Positions 23,939-35,300 of a stretch of 64,000 nucleotides of DNA are shown piece after piece. The notes under the pieces are model-generated. The model was not told the origin of the DNA. It ran no database searches and saw nothing but the letters and a program-made list of their open reading frames with translations. Position numbers and translations under genes: made by a program. The DNA lies in NCBI RefSeq assembly GCF_902459465.1, contig NC_047068.1, forward strand, positions 16,205,195 to 16,269,194, read 5' to 3'. Within the stretch, counting starts at the first letter, position 1. The number at the start of each line of letters is the position of its first letter. This DNA is from Asterias rubens. Lineage: Eukaryota > Echinodermata > Asteroidea > Forcipulatida > Asteriidae.

Positions 23939-26900
23939 TACCACCCATCCCCAGGAATTAGAGCCTCCCCTATACCTACAGTGCAGCTCAGCCATACCAC
24001 CCATCCCCAGGAGTAAGAGCCTCCCCTATACCCACAGTGCAGCTCAGCCATACCACACATCCCCAGGAATTAGAGCCTCCTCTATAACCACAGAGCAGCT
24101 CAGCCCTACCACCCATCCCCAGGAATTAGAGCCTCCCCTATACCCACAGTGCAGCTCAGCCTAACCACCCATCCCCAGGAATTAGAGCCTCCCCTATACC
24201 CACAGTGCAGCTCAGCCTAACCACCCATCCCCAGGAATAAGAGCCTCGATATACCCACAGTGCAGCTCAGCCTAACCACCCATCCCCAGGAATTAGAGCC
24301 TCCCCTATACCCACAGTGCAGCTCAGCCATACCATCCATCCCCAGGAATTAGAGCCTCCCCTATACCCACAGATCAGCTCAGCCACCACCCATCCCCAGG
24401 AATTAGAGCCTCCCCTATACCAACCGAGCAGCTCAGCAATACCACCCATCCCCGGGAATTAGAGCCTCCCCTATACCCACAGTGCAGCTCAGCCATACCA
24501 CCCATCCCCAGGAATAAGAGCCTCCCCTATACCCACAGAGCAGCTCAGCCATACCACCCATCCCCAGGAATTAGAGCCTCCCCTATACCTACAGTGCAGC
24601 TCAGCCTAACCACCCATCCCCAGGAATTAGAGCCTCCCATATACCTACATTGCAGCTCAGCCATACCACCCATCCCCAGGAATTAGAGCCTCCCCTATAC
24701 CCACAGTGCAGCTCAGCCTAACCACCCATCCCCAGGAATAAGAGCCTCCCCTATACCCACAGTGCAGCTCAGCCATACCACCCATCCCCAGGAATTAGAG
24801 CCTCCCCTATACCCACAGAGCAGCTCAGCAACCACACATCCCCAGGAATTAGAGCCTCCCCTATACCCACAGAGCAGCTCAGCCATACCACCCATCCCCA
24901 GGAATTAGAGCCTCCCCTATACCCACAGTGCAGCTCAGCCATACCACCCATCCCCAGGAATTAGAGCCTCCCCTATACCCACAGAGCAGCTCAGCCACCA
25001 CCCATCACCAGGAATTAGAGCCTCCCCTATACCCACAGTGCAGCTCAGCCATACCACCAATCCTCAGGAATTAGAGCCTCCCCTATACCCACAGTGCAGC
25101 TCAGCCTAACCACTCATCCCCAGGAATAACAGCCTCCCCTATACCCACAGTGCAGCTCAGCCATACCACCCATCCCCAGGAATTAGAGCCTCCCCTATAC
25201 CCACAGAGCAGCTCAGCCACCACCCATCCCCAGGAATTAGAGCCTCCCCTACACACAGAGCAGCTCAGCCATTGCACCCGTCCCCAGGAATTAGAGCCTA
25301 CCCTATACCCACAGTGCAGCTCAGCCATACCACCCATCCCCAGGATTTAGAGCCTCCCTATACCCACCGTGCAGCTCAGCCATACCACCCATCCCCAGAA
25401 ATTAGAGCCTCCCCTATACCCACAGTGCAGCTCAGCCTAACCACCCATCCCCAGGAATTAGAGCCTCCTCTATACCCACAGTGCAGCTCAGCCCTACCAC
25501 CCATCCCAAGGATTTAGAGCCTCCCCTATACCCACAGTGCAGCTCAGCCCTACCACCCGTCCCCAGGAATTAGAGCCTCCTCTATACCCACAGTGCAGCT
25601 CAGCCATACCACCCATCCCCAGGAATAAGAGCCTCCCCTATACCCACAGTGCAGCTCAGCCATACCACCCATCCCCAGGATTTAGAGCCTCCCTATACCC
25701 ACCGTGCAGCTCAGCCATACCACCCATCCCCAGGAATAAGAGCCTCCCCTATACCCACAGTGCAGCTCAGCCCTACCACCCATCCCCAGGAATTAGAGCC
25801 TCCTCTATACCCACAGTACAGCTCAGCCCTACCACCCATCCCCAGGAATTAGAGCCTCCCCTATACCCACAGTGCAGCTCAGCCCTACCACCCGTCCCCA
25901 GGAATTAGAGCCTCCTCTATACCCACAATGCAGCTCAGCCCTACCACCCATCCCAAGGATTTAGAGCCTCCCCTATACCCACAGTGCAGCTCAGCCCTAC
26001 CACCCGTCCCCAGGAATTAGAGCCTCCTCTATACCCACAGTGCAGCTCAGCCATACCACCCATCCCCAGGAATAAGAGCCTCCCCTATACCCACAGTGCA
26101 GCTCAGCCATACCACCCATCCCCAGGATTTAGAGCCTCCCTATACCCACCGTGCAGCTCAGCCATACCACCCATCCCCAGGAATTAGAGCCTCCCCTATA
26201 CCCACAGTGCAGCTCAGCCCTACCACCCGTCCCCAGGAATTAGAGCCTCCTCTATACCCACAGTGCAGCTCAGCCCTACCACCCATCCCCAGGAATTAGA
26301 GCCTCCCATATACCCACATTGCAGCTCAACCATACCACCCATCCCCAGGAATTAGAGCCTCCCCTATACCCACAGTGCAGCTCAGCCTAACCACCCATCC
26401 CCAGGAATTAGAGCCTCCCCTATACCCACAGTGCAGCTCAGCCTAACCACCCATCCCAAGGAATAAGAGCCTCCCCTATACCCACAGTGCAGCTCAGCCA
26501 TACCACCCATCCCCAGGAATTAGAGCCTCCCCTATACCCACAGAGCAGCTCAGCCACCACCCATCCCCAGGAATTAGAGCCTCCCCTATACCCACAGAGC
26601 AGCTCAGCAATACCACCCATCCCCAGGAATTAGAGCCTCCCCTATACCCACAGTGCAGCTCAGCCATACCACCCATCCCCAGGAATAAGAGCCTCCCCTA
26701 TACCCACAGAGCAGCTCAGCCACCACCCATCACCAGGAATAAGAGCCTCCCCTATACCCACAGTGCAGCTCAGCCTAACCACCCATCCCCAGGAATTAGA
26801 GCCTCCCCTATACCCACAGTGCAGCTCAGCCATACCACCCATCCCCAGGAATTAGAGCCTCCCCTATACCCACAGTGCAGCTCAGCACTACCACCCATCT

Positions 26901-29375
26901 CCAGGAATTATAGCCTCCCCTATACCCACAGAGCAGCTCAGCCATACCACCCATCCCCAGGAGTTAGAGCCTCCCCTATACCCACAGAGCAGCTCAGCCA
27001 TACCACCCATCCCCAGGAATTAGAGCCTCCCCTATACCCACAGAGCAGCTCAGCCATACCACCCATCACCAGGAATTAGAGCCTCCCATATACCCACACT
27101 GCAGCTCAGCCATACCACCCATCCCCAGGAATTAGAGCCTCCCCTATACGCACAGTGCAGCTCAGCCTAACCACCCATCCCCAGGAGTTAGAGCCTCCCC
27201 TATACCCACAGAGCAGCTCTGCCATACCACCCATCCCCAAGAATAAGAGCCTCCCCTATACCCACAGAGCAGCTCAGCCATACCACCCATCCCCATGAAT
27301 TAGAGCCTCCCCTATACCTACAGTGCAGCTCAGCCTAACCACCCATCCCCAGGAATTAGAGCCTCCCATATACCCACATTGCAGCTCAGCCATACCACCC
27401 ATCCCCAGGAATTAGAGCCTCCCCTATACCCACAGTGCAGCTCAGCACTACCACCTATCCACAGGAATTCGAGCCTCCCTATACCCACCGTGCAGCTCAG
27501 CCATACCACCCATCCCCAGGAATTAGAGCCTCCCCTATACCCACAGTGCAGCTCAGCCCTACCACCCGTCCCCAGGAATTAGAGCCTCCTCTATACCCAC
27601 AGTGCAGCTCAGCCCTACCACCCATCCCCAGGAATTAGAGCCTCCCCTATACCCACAGTGCAGCTCAGCCCTACCACCCGTCCCCAGGAATTAGAGCCTC
27701 CTCTATACCCACAGTGCAGCTCAGCCCTACCACCCATCCCAAGGATTTAGAGCCTCCCCTATACCCACAGTGCAGCTCAGCCCTACCACCCGTCCCAAGG
27801 AATTAGAGCCTCCTCTATACCCACAGTGCAGCTCAGCCATACCACCCATCCCCAGGAATAAGAGCCTCCCCTATACCCACAGTGCAGCTCAGCCATACCA
27901 CCCATCCCCAGGATTTAGAGCCTCCCTATACCCGTCGTGCAGCTCAGCCATACCACCCATCCCCAGGAATTAGAGCCTCCCCTATACCCACAGAGCAGCT
28001 CAGCCATACCACCCATCCCCAGGAATTAGAGCCTCCCATATACCCACATTGCAGCTCAGCCATACCACCCATCCCCAGGAATTAGAGCCTCCCCTATACC
28101 CACAGAGCAGCTCAGCCATACCACTCATCCCCAGGAATAAGAGCCTCCCCTATACCCACAGTGCAGCTCAGCCATACCACCCATCCCCAGGAATTAGAGC
28201 CTCCCCTATACCCACAGAGCAGCTCAGCCACCACCCATCCCCAGGAATTAGAGCCTCCCCTACACACAAAAGCAGCTCAGCCATACCACCCGTCCCCAGG
28301 AATTAGAGCCTACCCTATACCCACAGTGCGGCTCAGCCATACCACCCATCCCCAGGATTTAGAGCCTCCCTATACCCACCGTGCAGCTCAGCCATACCAC
28401 CCATCCCCAGGATTAGAGCCTCCCCTATACCCACAGTGCAGCTCAGCCCTACCACCCGTCCCCAGGAATTAGAGCCTCCTCTATACCCACAGTGCAGCTC
28501 AGCCCTACCACCCATCCCAAGGATTTAGAGCCTCCCCTATACCCACAGTGCAGCTCAGCCCTACCACCCGTCCCCAGGAATTAGAGCCTCCTCTATACCC
28601 ACAGTGCAGCTCAGCCATACCACCCATCCCCAGGAATAAGAGCCTCCCCTATTACCACAGTGCAGCTCAGCCATACCACCCATCCCCAGGATTTAGAGCC
28701 TCCCTATACCCACCGTGCAGCTCAGCCATACCACCCATCCCAGGAATTAGAGCCTCCCCTATACCCACAGTGCAGCTCAGCCCTACCACCCGTCCCCAGG
28801 AATTAGAGCCTTTCTCTATACCCACAGTGCAGCTCAGCCCTACCACCCATCCCCAGGAATTAGAGCCTCCCCTATACCCACAGTGCAGCTCAGCCCTACC
28901 ACACGTCCCCAGGAATTAGAGCCTCCTCTATACCCACAGTGCAGCTCAGCCCTACCACCCATCCCAAGGATATAGAGCCTCCCCTATACCCACAGTGCAG
29001 CTCAGCCCTACCACCCGTCCCCAGGAATTAGAGCCTCCTCTATACCCACAGTGCAGCTCAGCCATACCACCCATCCCCAGGAATAAGAGCCTCCCCTATA
29101 CCCACAGTGCAGCTCAGCCATACCACCCATCCCCAGGATTTAGAGCCTCCCTATACCCACCGTGCAGCTCAGCCATACCACCCATCCCCAGGAATTAGAG
29201 CCTCCCCTATATCCACAGTGCAGCTCAGCCCTACCACCCGTCCCCAGGAATTAGAGCCTCCTCTATACCCACAGTGCAGCTCAGCCCTACCACCCATCCC
29301 CAGGAATTAGAGCCTCCCCTATACCCACAGTGCAGCTCAGCCCTCCCATATCCCCAGGAATTAGAACCTCCCCTG
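23939..29375. repeat. 56-bp minisatellite, about 97 copies
   Basis: The unit reads 'ccacccatccccaggaatta', 'gagcctcccctatacccaca', 'gtgcagctcagccata'. Variants (cccgtcccc, aggaataag, aggatttag, cctcctctat, agagcag) mix along the array. The plus strand is C-rich and the minus strand carries several runs of three or four G per unit. Because 56 is not a multiple of 3, each frame cycles through all three phases, which yields many overlapping proline-rich open frames; these are by-products. The last unit is degraded near 29350-29375. Confidence 0.95.
25490..26290. repeat. 447-bp higher-order unit of the minisatellite, first occurrence
   Basis: The variant order near 25537-25900 recurs 447 bp later near 25984-26290 (eight units, one base short). 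The same order is seen again at 28548 and 28995 and partly at 27540-27960. The order is set by private variants 'atcccaaggatttag', 'cccgtccccagg' and 'cctccctatacccaccgtgc'. Confidence 0.8.
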
Positions 29376-31925
29376 TGAGGTCAGGGGTCAATGATTGTTT
29401 ACTCCTAAATAAAACATTGACCATCAAATGAATGGTGATTAGACTTAAGTATTTGACTGCGTGTCATAGTTGGACTACTCCTCAAAAGGCTGTTACTTAC
29501 AGTAAAAGCGCCTGTGCACCATAGGGCCGTTAGGGTATAACCCCCCCCCCCCCCCCCCCAAAAAAAAAAAAGTCTTTCTAAAAGAATTATTGTAAAGAAA
29601 TTGTTATGAATGTTGGATTTTGCATCCTTTGTCCACTTAAATCATGACAATTATACAATATTATAAATAAACATGACATTGATGACTTGAAGTATATCAA
29701 CCTCGACAGAAATTTCCAGTAAGACTAGTCTCTCCTAAATTCTAAGGCATCATTGGATTCGACCAATATGCAACAGTTGCAGTTACTCCAGAAATGCCAA
29801 GAAACTCTGAAGTCACCTTGAAAGCTGCACAAGCAAGGACAACATCAACAAGATCGCATAATTTGGGAGCGGAGGGGCGTTTACAAAAGGGGTGGGACTC
29901 TGCAAGAGAACGGGTTAGATCTTCTCTTACACTTCGATGTCTTCGCCTTGTCTTGATCTTGAAAGGACAACTTGCATTTTCCGACCTCCACTATTGCATT
30001 CCAATAGCTTTTTAAAAGTAATATTATATACTTTTTGTTTGGAAAAGTCAAGTTTTAATATTTATGTGATTTTTTAAAATTATTTTGTGTGTGAAAGTCA
30101 ACTTTCGAATGTTTTATTATTTTTATTGCAAGTTGCTCAAGTGATTAATAAAAGGACGGCGGGGGGGGGGGGGTAATAAAGGCATGAAACTGGAAATAAA
30201 AACTACTCGTTACTCTTATAAGTCTGTTCTTTCCTTGTTTTTTTTTAGTTTAAGTTTTTTTATGGGGATGGGGGCTGGGGATGTACTATATTAGGCTACT
30301 TTAGTGTTACAGGAGTGTTTTGTCTGTTTCAGACTTTTTGAAACTTTTCTTTGAACTTTTCTCTTCTTTTGTTCCAATATGTCTTTGTATCAATAAAGTG
30401 GGAATTGTACTTGAGCAAACTGAAAAGTGGAGGTCGGATTTTGCCAAGTTTTCCTTACCTGACTCCGGCGATGACTCCGGCGATTACTCCACTGTACGTC
30501 CACAAACCACAAAACCACTGACATGCAGTTCTCATGGTCTCACACTACGGAGCACCTATAAATGGGACAGGTAAAACAAATCACGATAGGCCAAACAAAT
30601 TTCTCCTCTAAATATGATCCCTCAGTTATCGGGAATGGTTTCCCTAAAAATAAATTACTTATTTCCCTCGACAAAATAATATTTTGACAGAACAAACTAA
30701 GCATTTCGAGGGAATACCATTTTCAAGAAATAATATTTCGGGGGACTTAAATGGTTTTTCCCATGGAACAAAATGAAAAGTAATTCCCAAGTAATAAAAT
30801 TAATTTGTGAGGAAACAAAAGATGTCCCTCTTCCTGCAACCCACCACCGAAACAGTCCCCTCAATGCCGCCTGAAGCCTGGCTGGACTAGACCGGGAGCT
30901 CTCCGCTCCGGCTGGGTGGGTCTTCGCCTCGTTGTTCCCGTCTTGGTCCACTGCGCGCACCGCTGTTTTCCGGTCATTTTCCCCGAAGCTGTTGAGAAAA
31001 GCAAAACCCGGTGGAACGGTGTTTGGTTTTGGTCACGAATGAAGTTTTCTCTTCGGTGGCTTACAAAACCTCGACACAGAATTAATTTATTTGCTTTAAA
31101 CAGTCTATGTAAGCCCATTATAATGGACTTTAGGGTTGAACTGTGAAAGTGCTTCAAATAATGTGCTGCAGTTTTTACCGAGTTTGTCTCTGTGCATCAC
31201 AGGCGTGGCTTGCTTGACAAAACGCACATGGTTCACGTGGCTTGCCTGACAAAATACACAAGGTTCTTCTTTTTTGACTAAGTTTTACTAAGAATATCAT
31301 ACTACAGTGATTCTTAAAAGTGCAACAGCATGAGCTAAAACAATTACTGAATGCACATGACAGGTTTGGGCAAGAAATGTGAGGGTTTTTTTGCAAGTAA
31401 AGTTCATCAGAAAAGGGCGAAGTCCAAGTCCCACGTCGAGTTGAGAAGAAATCCGGCTGCCATGCTGCTCTCCAGTCCAGTACGCGATAGGCTAAATGAT
31501 GTGACTCAGTCTTCGAAGAGCGAGCGCAAAACTAGCTCATTTGCATAGCGGTCCAATGGTGATCTTCAATGGAGTGGCATTCCACAGCAAGAGGAATGTC
31601 AAGAACAGAAGGGCGATAACAATGTCAATCCCGAATCGAATGGCTAGCGAGAAGCAACGGCCATGTTTTGGTAAAAACGATGTATAAAAAGCACACTTCG
31701 AGAATAAAGGTTTCAAGGTGGATTAGCTGCCTTTTTGTTAAGGGGGTGTGGGGGGGGGGGGGGGGGGCTGGGGAGGTAGTGAATTATCTTTACGGCGAGT
31801 GCAGTCTTAAGATGGAGTATTAGCATAGTGCTGTACGGTAGAAAATGGCGCATTATTCGAGCGGCTAATATTAGGTTTTAATTTACTTTGGGGTGAGTGC
31901 AAGTTTTGTTAGCAGCTGTACTTCT
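29376..31925. other. Intergenic region with homopolymer runs, no gene recognised
   Basis: Contains a C run followed by an A run (29541-29571), G runs near 30163 and 31750, and AT-rich DNA. 30840-31040 is GC-rich and open on both strands; minus-strand frames of 87 and 98 codons there match no family I recognise. It could be an old retroelement or an unannotated first exon, and I cannot tell which. Confidence 0.45.
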
Positions 31926-31929
31926 TTCG

Positions 31930-32171
31930 ATAAAGAAGTAATTTTCCACGAATTTGATTTCGAGACCTCAGATAAAACTTGAGGTCTCGAAATCAAGCAT
32001 CTGAAAGCACACAGCTTCGTGTGACATGGGTGTTTTTTCTTCTTTCATTATTATATCGCAACTTCGATGGCCGATTGAGCGCAAATTTTTCACAGGGTTG
32101 TTATTTGATGCATGTTGAGATACACCAAGTGAGAAGACTGGTCTTTGACAATTACCAATAGTGTCCAGTGT
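31930..32171. mobile_element. Truncated type-B miniature element
   Basis: Carries the right two thirds of the type-B element: inverted 'gagacctcagat'/'cttgaggtctcgaaatc', the core 'tatcgcaacttcgatgg', and the end 'caattaccaatagtgtcc'. The left terminus is missing and TTAA is not preserved at the right. Confidence 0.8.
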
Positions 32172-32907
32172 CTAATTACTCACTAATTTATATGCAACCA
32201 TTTAATCTAGTTCTACCTCTGAGTTTGGTCATTGATAAGTTCTTTCAGAAATCTCGAAATCTGAGGGTAGAAAATCGGGCAATAAATCCGGCAATTTTTC
32301 TTAAAGCGCGCCCTCTGTCGTGAAATCGCGTTTACGTTACGAGTATGAGATGGTGACGTCTTGGACCGAGACTACGCGCTGTGCTGGGGGGATCAAGAAC
32401 GAAGAAAACAACACACGGCAGCAGTTTGGCGGAAACAGTTCCTTAAATTACAGTTCTTTGACTGTAGTTTGGTCCGTAGTTTGTCTATGTTGGCTTGCTG
32501 ATAAGTTAAAGAAAATACAGCGAGCAAACTCGGCCAGTTCGTATCAAGAAATACTAATTCCAAGCTGGTATGTAACTAGAGGTAGCAGTTCCACTTTTGC
32601 ATCCTTGTTCAGTTGTTACTCACGTCATTTCATCATCGCGTTGTGTGGCAATGGAGTTACGCCAGCTAGCCCAGCACTCAGCGAATTGTAAATGAACTCT
32701 GATTTCTGCAACCGCGGTGAGATTCGAACCACCACGATTCACAAATAGCATGGTGTGATTTTCAAGACACTAACTATTGTAGTAGTATTACGAAGAATTG
32801 AACTGCTTTTTCAATTTCATTGATGAATCGAATCGTCATATCATAATCATCAAGTCAAGTCAGTGTCGACTTTTTTGCTGGTGAGGAATTGTTCGCAACA
32901 TTTGCAA
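32172..32907. other. Upstream region of the canopy gene; no gene seen
   Basis: Holds a block at 32303-32372 (cgcgtttacgttacgagtat, then gtgacgtcttgga) shared with 3430-3490, and a decayed tRNA-like reverse segment near 32700-32790 (ggtgagattcgaacc). A 123-codon open frame at 32320-32691 has no family resemblance. Confidence 0.5.
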
Positions 32908-35264
32908 ATGAAAGCCACCATGATGATGAGGGGGTTAAATATTTCAATCTTTCCGCTGCTTTTTCTTGTTGTATGGAGCGGAAATGCGGGAGACTTAGAT
33001 CCAGATGATCCTGCAAATCCACATCGTGATCCGTCCAAATGTGAAGGTACTTAACGTAATCTAAATAGGCCTAATTGAATGTAATTTTTAAAAAGAATTT
33101 GTAGAACCTTGTTTGATTGCAAACTTAATAGTTTCTAGAAGTAAGCCATAGTCATGATGGCTGTACCGTAATTCCTTGCATACATTAAGAGGCTTATCTG
33201 AATTTAAAATCTAAACAAAAAATCTTTTATCAACTAAAACTAGTCTGGGGGGGGGGGGGGGTGTACACGTAAAAGTGAAGTGGTTATTTGAAAACTGGGT
33301 AGTCAAACTAATTGTCATTATTAAAAAGAAGAATACAATTTTCTTCCAATATTTTACAGTTTGCAAGTTTGTGGCAGAAGAGCTCGAGCAAGCCATGAAA
33401 GAAACGGGCAAGAATAAAGAGGTTCTTCAGATTGGACATCAGTTTGACAAGGAGAAAAAGGCCATCACCTATACCAAATCGTATGTATTTTGTGTTCATG
33501 TCGTCATTCAGACTATCATTGTGAGAGCTGTACTCATCACATGCTCCTCCCTCCAGGCAGGGCTTGAATATTTTATAAGCCTTTTGCTTGTTAGGTCACT
33601 TTCACATAGTGCTTTCATCACATTCACAAGTCGCCACTTAAATGTGAATTCATAAGATTATAGCATGGAGGTACATAGCAGAACTTTGTTTATGTGTGAC
33701 CTCGTACATTCTTTGGGTATTCTGGCAAGCAAGAATACTGCACAGGTCATGTGATGTCACAGGTCACATCGTCTATATGTCGCATGATTCGGTGCAAGCT
33801 TTGCATAGTTTTGGTGAACACCCAAACACTCAGAACTGTATTACACAGTTCTGTGAGTGAGTTACCAGGGTTTGCTTATCTGGAGGTTGAGCTACAATAG
33901 GAGGCCTCGAACCATTTGACATTTATAAGCAACTATCTCTCAATAGGCCTTATCTGAGGAATTCAATTGGAAGTGGTAACTTCTTACTAAGCAAAATATC
34001 ATTGTACCAGACGTTATTAAATCTAAATCGCAAATGATCGCAAATGAATCGCTAGTGGGGTAAAATTCCACAAGACCTGAGGAATTGTAGCTCGTAGTGC
34101 ATAAACGAGGGGGCATCGGGGCAGCAGGCTTCCCAAATTTGGGCCAAACAGGAGGGAAATTCGAGCACATCGAGAAGAGAAAGAAATGGACAGGAAAAGC
34201 AAAGACTTTTAACCCCCTCTATTTATTAGAAACGTGATCTGAGATTGTGGGAAAATCAACCTCTTTGCCCCCTTAGGCCTGTACTTTTCAATGCTTTGTT
34301 TTTGAAAATGCAAGGGCACCAAGGCTGCAAGGCATTTTCTTCTTGGTAAAGGGCACCTTATGTAGAAATTGTAAATTCCTACTGGAGCATTTAAAGGGCA
34401 TGAAGTCATTGACCAGGGGGGATGGAGGCAGTTGCCTTTGTTGCCCCTGTGAAGTTTCAGGCCTTCTCCCTTTACCAAATAGTCCCCCTGTGTCCATTGA
34501 AGTCACCACAACACAAGGTTGCTTTTTTATAATGGATATCATTTTGGACGTTGGACCTGGATACACATGTCGTGGCCGAGTGGATAAGAGCACCGAACTC
34601 AAGCTCTGATGTTTCTGTTCAGCAGAGTGTGGGTTCTTTTCGAGTCCCCGTCGTCACATAATTTGTGTCCCTGAGCAAAACACTTAACTACCATTGCTTC
34701 TTTCCACCGAGGGGTAAATGGGTACCTGTGAGGGCAGAGATTGGTTTAGATTGACCCAATAATGTGGGTGTTGATTTACCACGGATTGGAAGATTTTGAG
34801 GGTTAATAGGAGGATCTGTAGTGAGAACAAAAGCAAATCGAACTATCTATTTTGAACAAAATAAACAAAAGAATATTGTGATCTTATAATAATTACAATT
34901 TGTTTTTACCCTTACTATGTGACTATGTGTGTTAAGCACTGTATAGGGCCCACATGTACTCAGTACTTTCTTGAGTTCTGTGGGGACAAAATTCCACAGG
35001 CAAATCAGTTGGCTGGGATTCGAACCCACCACCTCTGCATTGCAGGAGCAGATGTATAAATTTTGCTTGTACAGCGCCACGAGCGTCATGCCTGACGGAC
35101 CTAAGCGCTCTAGAAGAGGCCACTATTATTTATTTTGTAATTTTGTACCACTAGACCACCAAGTTAGTGTAGTAGCAAGAGGCAGTTAGAAACCTGTGTG
35201 TTTGCATTTGGGATGAAGAATATTGTTTACCCTTACACTGAGCTCGGGAAAGTACTGAGTAGAT

Positions 35265-35300
<36 letters not shown>

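Noticed and set aside
23813..29310. Proline-rich frames in the 56-bp minisatellite (PPIPRN, TTHPQELEPP)
   Set aside because: The unit is not a multiple of three, so all frames cycle and end at the same variant positions. No start, splice or family support.
9485..29375. CRISPR array
   Set aside because: Repeats are contiguous tandem monomers with no unique spacers, in a eukaryotic genome with introns.
30697..31157. GC-rich overlapping minus-strand frames as a gene
   Set aside because: No recognisable domain and no clear splice structure; left as unassigned sequence.
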